A DNA stretch of 64,000 nt from Shinisaurus crocodilurus (lineage: Eukaryota > Chordata > Lepidosauria > Squamata > Shinisauridae). The position numbers and the translations under genes are program-made. The notes beneath the pieces are model-generated. The model was not told where the DNA came from and ran no database searches. It was given only the letters and a program-made list of their open reading frames with translations. The stretch covers positions 293,494,971 through 293,558,970 of the forward strand of contig CM037878.1 in the NCBI GenBank assembly GCA_021292165.1, written 5' to 3'. This document shows, in pieces, positions 50,301 through 59,300 of this stretch. The first letter of the stretch is position 1; each line of letters begins with the position of its first letter.

Positions 50301-53300
50301 TAACAAACACTAAACCCGGTTTTCTTTAAAAATAAACTAAGGTAGGATTCTAGCCCTCATAGTGCTGGCCACTTCTTCAAAAAGCTAGTGGTGTGCGCAA
50401 TGTTCTCCAACTTTGGGTCCCCAGATGTTTTTGGCCTACAACTCCCAGCATGCCCCAGCCAGCGTAGCTGGCTGGGGCGTGCTGGGAGTTGTAGGCCAAA
50501 AACATCTGGGGACCCAAGGTTGGAGAACACTGTTGGGCTGGGACTCGGGAGATCCGGATTCGAGTCCCCACTCTGGCCGTGAAGCTCACTGGGTGACTTT
50601 GGGCCAGTCCCTGACTCTCGGCCAAACCTACCTCACGGGGTTGTTGTGAGGAGAAAAATGGAGAGGAGGAGGGGGAGGAGGAGGAGGAGCACATAAACTG
50701 CCTTGGGTTCCTTGCAAGAGGAAAAAAGGAGGGATATAAATGTAATAATAATTATTACAATGATGAGGATGTTCCATCGTTCACGGGCGGGGGTGGAGTG
50801 CCCTGCGTGGATGTGTCTCCTCTCCTGCTGTCAGGTCCCCCTGCCCTGAAATGCACGGCTGGGCCGGACCGGAGCCTGCCGCCCTGCCACCCTTCTTAGG
50901 GCACGTCCCCAAAAGGACTTCCTAGTAGCAGCCTCCAGCTGGAAGTTCTCCTTCTGGGAAGACCGCTGGTTTGAATAGGAGGGCAAAGATCTCTTCTCGT
51001 TCATCCCAGTTTGCAGGACACGGAATAATGGGCTCAAGTTACAGGAACCTAGATTCCACCTAAACATCAGGAAAAATTTCCTGACTGTCAAAGCAATAAG
51101 ACAATGGAATCAACTACCTAGGGAGGTGGTGGGCTCTCCCAGTCTGGAGGCATTCAAGGTGCGGCTGGACAGCCATTTGTCAGGGATGCTTTGACCTGGA
51201 TTCCTGCATTGAGCAGGGGGTTGGACTCGATGGCCTTGTAGGCCCCTTCCAACTCTACTTTTCTATGATTCTATGATTCTATGAATGGGGTTTCACAGAT
51301 AAGATCACTTGCTACGGCCTCTGCCACCGCACTGACTCCCCAGTTGACCCATATGGTGATACAGACTCAAAACGGGACGAGCTCAAGGCCAGCCCGGGTT
51401 CTCCATGGCTGGTGCAGGCATAGAGGAGAAGTGTCCTCCAGGGACAGGCAGCAGCGTTCGCGTCCCCTTATATCTGCCAGCCTTCTTGTCTGAACTCTGT
51501 CCCTCGCCAGTAGGAGAGAGACACACACACACACACCCCATTCCCCAAAAACCGCAGGTGTCCAGTTCTAAAGAAAACTCACGCCGGCCGAGTTTTCACG
51601 AAGCAAGCAGATCTGTGCGCCCGGGGCTCGATCCAGGCTTGACCAAGGCCGGGGCAAGGGGTTTTCCTTGCACTCTGCCCGACTGCCTCCCTCTTCTGGG
51701 CTAACCAGGCTGTGGGCGATGACGGAGGCCGTGGGTGGCGCCACCATCACCTGTTCCGGCAGGTAGGCAGCAGTGGGGAAGCCCCGCCTCCTCTGCTACT
51801 CTGCGCTGCGCGGAACCTCAACGGAGGGCCGGGAAAGGAATGTAAAAGGGATCGGGAAGCCCGGAGTGGGCAGGCGGCGGTGTGTCCCCATTGTGGCTGG
51901 CTGGCCGGCCGGGCACTTCGGCTGACCCCACCGGCCCGGAGCGATAAATACAGAGGCTCCCAAATCGGATCACACAAACACATGTGGTGGTCCTGCAAGC
52001 AAGTATCCCGCTTCTGGACAATAGTTTCCAAAGAAATATCTAAAATTGTAGGGACAGAGATAAATAAAACTCCAGAATTAGCAATATTAAACATTTTTCA
52101 AAGAGATAATAAAAATTTATTATACAAGAACCTAATAAGATTTCTATTACAAGCTGCTAAATTACTAATAGCAAGAGGATGGAAAGATGCCAAAGGGCTA
52201 ACCATCAATCACTGGTATAATGTGGTATGGGAAATTGCATTAATTGAAAAACTAACTCAAAAATTGAGAATTGCAAGGGGAAAAAAGAAAACAAACTCTT
52301 TTGAAGCAGAATGGTGGCCTTTTATCCAATTTTCATACAGAACATCTACAACAAAAATACCTCAAGCCTTCCAGTACATTTGGATGCAATAAACTTACAA
52401 ATATCCACCTATCACAAAACTGACTACGGTACTTTATGGCCGAAAAAGACTCCGGAAAAGGTGCCCAGCCAGATTTGTTCCTTTGAATGTTGGTTCGGGG
52501 GGGGGGGGGGGGGATTTACTTTGTTCTGATCTAATACAATTTCTGTAATGGATTAGATGTTTTGTTGGTTGTTCGGTTGTCTTGTATATGTTAAAATTCA
52601 AATAAACAAATTAAAAAATAAAAAATAATAAAAAATAAATAAATACAGAGGCTCCCCCAAGCTGGAGGGGCGGGCGTGGCAGGAGCAGCGGCAGCCGGCT
52701 TCCCAGGCTCGCTGCCCCCGACTGCCACTCGCCCGGAGCAGGGGCGGAATTTTGCCCCCGTTGCTGGCCAGGCTTCTCCTCCGCTGTGCTGCCACCACGG
52801 CCATCCTCACTTTCGGCCATGCCACCGGGCCCCGCCCCCAACGCGCACATCTCTGGGGCGGGGCCCAGAGGCAGCGGGGAGGAGGGCGCCGGCGGCCACG
52901 ACAGGCGCCTCGCGTGGTGCGTTCACATCTCTGGGCGATGAAACATTAGGGATCCACAGTTGGCCGATACCTTTATTCAGACCAACCAAAATTCCGGGGG
53001 GGGGGAAACGTGCCAGCTTTCGAGTTCTCCAGAACTCTTCCTCAGGCTAGGTGGCACAAAAAGCAGGGGGCGGAGGAAGAAACATTCCTCCATCCTCTAG
53101 CCTGAGGAAGAGTTCTGGAGAACTCGAAAGCTTGTACATTTTCCTGGAATTTTGGTTGGTCTGACTAAAGTCATTGCCCAACTGTGGATTTTGGGTGTTT
53201 TTATCCCCCACATAAACCAGCACGAGTATCTTTGGGGTTGTTTTTTTTTTAGATAAAACATATGCTTTCAGCCTTGGTGAGCCCCTGAGGTCCTAGCATT

Positions 53301-56300
53301 TGCCTGACCACGCTGGGGGCTGACGCTTTGCCCACGACTGATCGTGCAGGTTTATTCCAAGGCGAAGGAGCACAGAGAGGTGCACAAGGAGTTCCCAGGT
53401 GGATGCAGGAGGAAGAAAAACGGGTGGTCCCCCCACCTAGCAGATCTTGGCCTTCGGGAGTCTCCGGTCCTACGAGGCTGGGTCCTATGGGGGCACTCGA
53501 GAGATTTTTAACCCACAAAACAAAGGGATACCTGCCATGAAGACGGTTTTCCCAGATTCCACCTCCGTCACCTGGACATTGTTGATTCTCTGCCCATGTA
53601 GGACCCGCGCGGACTTTGAGAAAGCAGTTGCAATTTTTGCCCAGGACTGCTCGTCTCCGTGTGCTGGAGGGATGGTGCTGACGGGCTTAATAACATCTGG
53701 GGTGGGGGAGGGAGAAAAAGAGGAGAAAAGGAGATGGACGGTTGCTTCCAAGGTACGGTACTTGCATTCTTCACGTGGGACTCAAGACTACCAGGATCAT
53801 GGCATCCACACTGTACAGGCCATCTACTCGGCCTAGTTCTGCAAACATTAAGACGAGGTGGAAAACCTATGCCTGGGCTGTATTGCAGGGTGGGGTCATA
53901 TGACAAATGCTCCTCCATACAAAAATCCCCTCCACATAGAAAACTAGCATCTCAGGTAGAAGGACCCCATCCTAACCTTTTCCCTGACATGCTAGATTTC
54001 TATGTGGAGGGCCTCCCGCCCCCCCCCCGCAATTTTTTACAGGCGAGCCTTTACCTGCAGTCTGAAGTAGTATAGCAGAATACAGGTTGACCACCTCACC
54101 AGCTGTTTGCAAGGCGGATGAGTTAGTCAGATAAGGATTACAGCAAGTGTAGTATTAGCGGGGTTGCACCCTAAGTGAAGCCGCCCCTCAGGCACTCACC
54201 GGTCTCTTCCGGCTCCACGCACCAAACCTGCAACGAACCGTCCGGTGGGCCACTCGTCACCAGAAAGCTACGGGCACAAGCCGACGGGAAGAAAAACTCT
54301 TGAGAGAGGGAGTGCGCACAGCCGACCTTCTGCCCACCACACCACACACCACACACACACACCCCCAGGCAGTGGGCAAAGACTCCCGCCAGCCTCCGCG
54401 CGAGCCCCGCGTTTGGAGAGAACCCAAGTTCCGAATCATCAAAACCCCAAAAGCACGGACTCCTCCACTGCCCGACTCTGTACTTCTGGCTATTCTGGCA
54501 TGAGTAATAATCATTTCGGCAGCACTCCTGAATCGGAGAATGCCCCTGCTCTCTGGCCTACAAAGGTTGCCCATCCGGCATTTATTTATTATATTTATAC
54601 CCCGCCTTTTTTCTTGCAAGGAACCCAAGGCGGCTTACATAATCCTCCTCCTCCTCTCCATTGTATCCTCACACAACAACCCTGTGAGGTAGGTTAGGCT
54701 GAGAGTCAGTGACTGGCCCAAAGTCACCCAGTGAGTTTCATGGCTGAGCTTCCTCCGTAGGCTCCGCCCACTCCCCTCCACTTCCCCAAGTCCTAAGCCC
54801 TGGCCTGGGGGGCTACCAGGGGCTTTGGGAGGAGGGAGAGGAATCCCCTTGTCATCCCTGATCGGCGATTCCCCTGCAGACGGCTCCCAGCCCTCCCAGA
54901 TGGCGGGGCAGCAGCGACTCCGTCGCCACACCAGGAGGCCTCTTGGGGAAAGGATGGGCTCCGCGTCATGCTGCCTGCTCTGTATTTGGGCACAGACCGC
55001 TCCCTTTTCAAAGCGCCGTTCCTCCGCCCCTGCCCCATGGTCAGTGCAACAGACAGGAGCTCTCAGCGTGAATCCGACAGGAGCAGGACAGACTTTTAGG
55101 TTGTGTTAGCATCAGGGCTTTTTTTTCTGGTGGAACTCACCGGAACTGAGTTCCAGCACCTTTTCTTCTATTAATTACATTACAATTTACAGTATTTTTC
55201 CATGTATAAGACTATACTTTTCCCTAAAATCGCTAGACTAAAAATTGAGGGTCATCTTATACACGGAAGTAAGCCGAGGAGAGAACCGCGCGGTTGCAAA
55301 ACTGCCCAGTGGGGGGCGTCTTATAGACGGAAAAATACGGTAATCGCCATCTACTCCCGAGGAAATGTAATCCAAGAGTTCCGGTACCCTTTTCTCCAGG
55401 AAAAAAAGCACTGGTTAGCATGCTCAAATCTGCATCCCGAGCCAATTTATACAGAGCGACTGCGGAATACCCGCAACCCCGACAGCAGCATCAGAGGGTT
55501 ACACAGGGAAATGAAACCACTGCCAAGTTAGGGACTAATGCACAACATTCAGACATCATGCCAAACCATGGTTTGTTTTTACATCCAAAACTTACACCAG
55601 CTCACAAACCATGGTTTGCGAGGAGCCACCAAACCAGGATAAACAAATCATGCTTTGCGGCTGGTTTTCAAAGACATTTTTTTGTATGGAGAGCCAGTGT
55701 GGCGTAGCGGTGAGAGTGTTGGACTGGGACTGGGGAGATCCGGGTTCTAGTCCCCGCTCGGCCATGCAGCTCACTGGGTGACTTTGGGCCAGTCACTGAC
55801 TCTCAGCCTAACCTACCTCACAGGGTTGTTGTGAGGATAAAACGGAGAGGAGGAAGACTATGTAAGCCGCCTTGGGTTCCTTGCAGGAAAAAAGGCGGGG
55901 TATAAAGATAATAAATAAATACAGTATAGTCGGCATTATAGTCAGAATTTGCAGACCATTGGCACATCACAGCTATGGCTGTTGCTGCACTACAGAGACA
56001 AAGAGTGAACTTCTAAAGCCAAGTTCTAAGCAGATGGAAAACAGAAGCAGACACACAGCTTTAAACCATGGTTTGCCTGCTGTACATTTGGAAGCTCAAA
56101 ACCACAGTGCAGGTTTATAACCGTGATTACCAGAAACGATGGTTACGACACAACGACTGCACTGAGCTGGTGCGTCAAGCTCACCTTAGTCCAGTGTTTC
56201 TCAACCTTGGGTCCCCAGATGTTTTTTGGCCTACAACTCCCAGCATGCCCCAGCCAGCATAGCTGGCTGGGGCATGCTGGGAGTTGTAGGCCAAAAAACA

Positions 56301-59300
56301 TCTGGGGACCCAAGGTTGAGAAACACTGCCTTAGTCCAAGGGAGACACGGCATGCTCGTTCAAATGTTCTTTCCTCAAAGTTAAAGTTCCCCGTTCCTTT
56401 CCTCAAAGTTAAAAGTTCCCCGTTGGGAAGAGGGCCAGGGGAGCCCTCTTCCCAGCCTAAATAAGAGCTAAGAAGCACCCACGTCCTTTTAACATCACAT
56501 ACCTGGTCTCCGGCACATGCTTCAGCTGGTACACAGGACGGTCAGAAAATCCACCATGTTCAACCTTAAAATCTCTTTCGGGACACAAACCCTGTAAAAA
56601 TGAAAGTAGCCTGCCATTAAGGTCCCACACCCCAACTGTAGCTCGCACCCAAAGGAGACCCCGAAGACCACTTGCACAAACATCTACCTAAGTTGTGGCG
56701 TCAGTGGGCGACCATCGGAGGGCCTACCTGGGAGAGGGCCGGGCAGGAAGGATCCCCACCACACACACGGACGTTACCTGGCTCTCTTTTCCATGCAGCC
56801 TCGGAGGCAGGAGCAGCTGCAGAACCTCATTCCTTCTTCCGTTCTCATATCCGGCTACACAGATACCTAAACGAAGAATCACAGACCAACTGTTTAGCTT
56901 AGAAAAAAGGCGAGTGAGGGGAGACATGATAAGAGGTGTACAAAATGATGCACGATGCGGACAAAGTGGAGAGGGAGACATTTTCCTCCCTCTCTCATGG
57001 TACTGGAACCCAGTGGGGTCATCCCATACCCAGCCAGCATGGCTAATGGCAAGGGATTCTGGGAGCTGTAACCCAGCAACATCTGGGGACCCAAGGTTGG
57101 AGAGCCCTGATCTAGAGCGTTCACCAGTGTCTCAGCTGCTGTGAAAAAGGCCCAGCGTGCGGCTGCTGTGAAAAAGGCATAATTAGGAAAGGAATTGAAA
57201 ATAAAACTGGCAAGATCACGCTGCCCGTATACAAATCTATGGTGCAACCACACTTACAATACTGTGTACAGTTCTGCTGACCGCACCTAAAAAAGTATAT
57301 TGTAGAGTTGGAAAAAGGGCAGAAAAGGGCAACAAAAATGATGAAGGGGCTGGAGCAAGTCCCCCGTGAGGGAAGGTTACAGCAGCAGCTTGGGATTGTT
57401 TAGCTTAGAAAAAGGTAAGTGGGGGGAGACATGATAGAGGTGCACAGAATTATGCATGGTGTGGAGAAAGTGGAAAGAGAGACATTTTTCTCCCTCTCTC
57501 ATAATGCTAGAACCTGAAGGGCTCATCCCATGAAGCTGATTGGTGGGAGATTCAGGACAGATAAAAGGAAGGACTTCTTCACACAGCGCAGAGTTAAACT
57601 GTGGAATTCACTTCCACAAGACGTAGTGACGGCCACCAGTTTGGAGGGCTTTAAAGGGGGACTGGACAAATTCATGGAGGAGAAGGCTATCAACGGCTAC
57701 CAGTCCTGATTGGCTATATGCTCCCTCCAGTATCAGAGGCAGTATGCCTATGTCCTCCAGTTGCTGGGGAACATGGGCGGGAGGGTGCTGTTGCACTCCT
57801 GTCCTGCTCGTGGGATCCCGTTTGGTCACTGTGTGAACAGAATGCTGGACTAGATGGACCTTGGTCTGACCCAGCAGGGCTCTTCTTATGTTCTAAGACC
57901 TGGGTTCGACAAAGGCTATCAAATCAGAACACAGCAGCCACTGGGGCAGTTTCCCCATCCTCCCGCCTACCCCACAGTTAGAAACCGAGAATCTCAAATG
58001 TTATTATTTTAGTCAGTTCGAGCGACATTCACCCTCCATTATCTTAAACCCATGAGATTCAGTGCTGCCCTCTACAGCAGTGTTCTCCAACCTTGGGTCC
58101 CCAGATGTTTTTGGCCTACAACTCCCAGCATGCCCCAGCCAGCGGAGCTAGGTTGGAGAACACTGATCTAGATCAACAGCGGAGAACAAACCTTTGCCCT
58201 CTGGTATTCAACAGCCCTGCAGGGACTTGGGGAGGGCTTTCCTTCCAGCCCGCCTACATCTGTGGCACACAGAGCGGAGACGTTTCTTAGCACAGAACTC
58301 GGGATGCGGGGAGTGAAGTCTCCCCATCACAACACTGATTACAGGCCGAGCAGAAGGCCCGGGGACTGCGGGTGGCACTTAGCACCTACGCACCCTTTTG
58401 GTTCCAAAAATCTACACGACTGGGGCTTTTTCAGTAGTGTTGCCCTAGTTCTGGAATGCTCTCCCAAGGGAAAGAGGCCTGGTGCCGACACTGCTATCTT
58501 TCCGAGGCCGGGCTAAGATGTGCCTGTTCTCCAAAATATTTTTTCCTTTAAAATTCAGTCTTTTAAGGTGCAATCCTATGTAAGCTTAGACAGAAAAAAG
58601 GCCTACATCTCTCAGCATGCTGGGAGTCGTAGGCCTTTTTTCTGTCTAAACATGCATAGGATTACACCCGTAGAGTCTTTTAAAGTATTTTAGTACTTTT
58701 GAGTTATATTATCTTCATCCCTGCAATGTCGTTTATTATACCAGACCCTGCCATGCGATACTATATTTTATGCTGCGCTAGCGTGTTTATTGGTTTGAGT
58801 GTTGATTTTATTGTAATTTTAGTTGCTGTTTTTGAAATCATTATTGTAAAATGCCTGGAGACATTTATGTTATGAGACATTTAACAAAGAAACAAATAAA
58901 TTAAATAAACAAATAAAATGAGCATACAGAAGTTCCGCCATCATATCCAGTCCGACTCAACGCTGGCCTTCCCCAACTTGGTGCCTTCCCCAACTCCAGA
59001 TGTCTTGCACTACAACTCCCATAAACCCCCAGCGGCTTCCAAACCTTCCCTCCCACAAGAAGGTGGCAAGCAAGTGAGCAGGTGCCCAAAGAAGGGTCTT
59101 TCGGCACAGGAGGAAGGAAGCCCATCTGCTGAAGCTGTGCAGCTGCTCCCTGCCTGGGAACCACACCTAAGCTGCTCCCGAGCGCTTCAGAGAAACAGAC
59201 GGCAGCTCAAGCCGCTGCGCAGGTTGGAGCAGAGACCTCAAGCTGGCCTTCAGTCCACTCCCCAGGAGACCCTGAAAACAGCTGCCCAAAACGGAACTGA

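Noticed and set aside
49477..50310. Single-exon reading of the 277-aa minus ORF
   Set aside because: Homology to WDR73 is confined to 49740-50126, bounded by a clear acceptor and donor; the ends are intron read-through.
55688..55765. tRNA gene
   Set aside because: Box A and B are present but no cloverleaf with paired acceptor stem; it is the head of a SINE.
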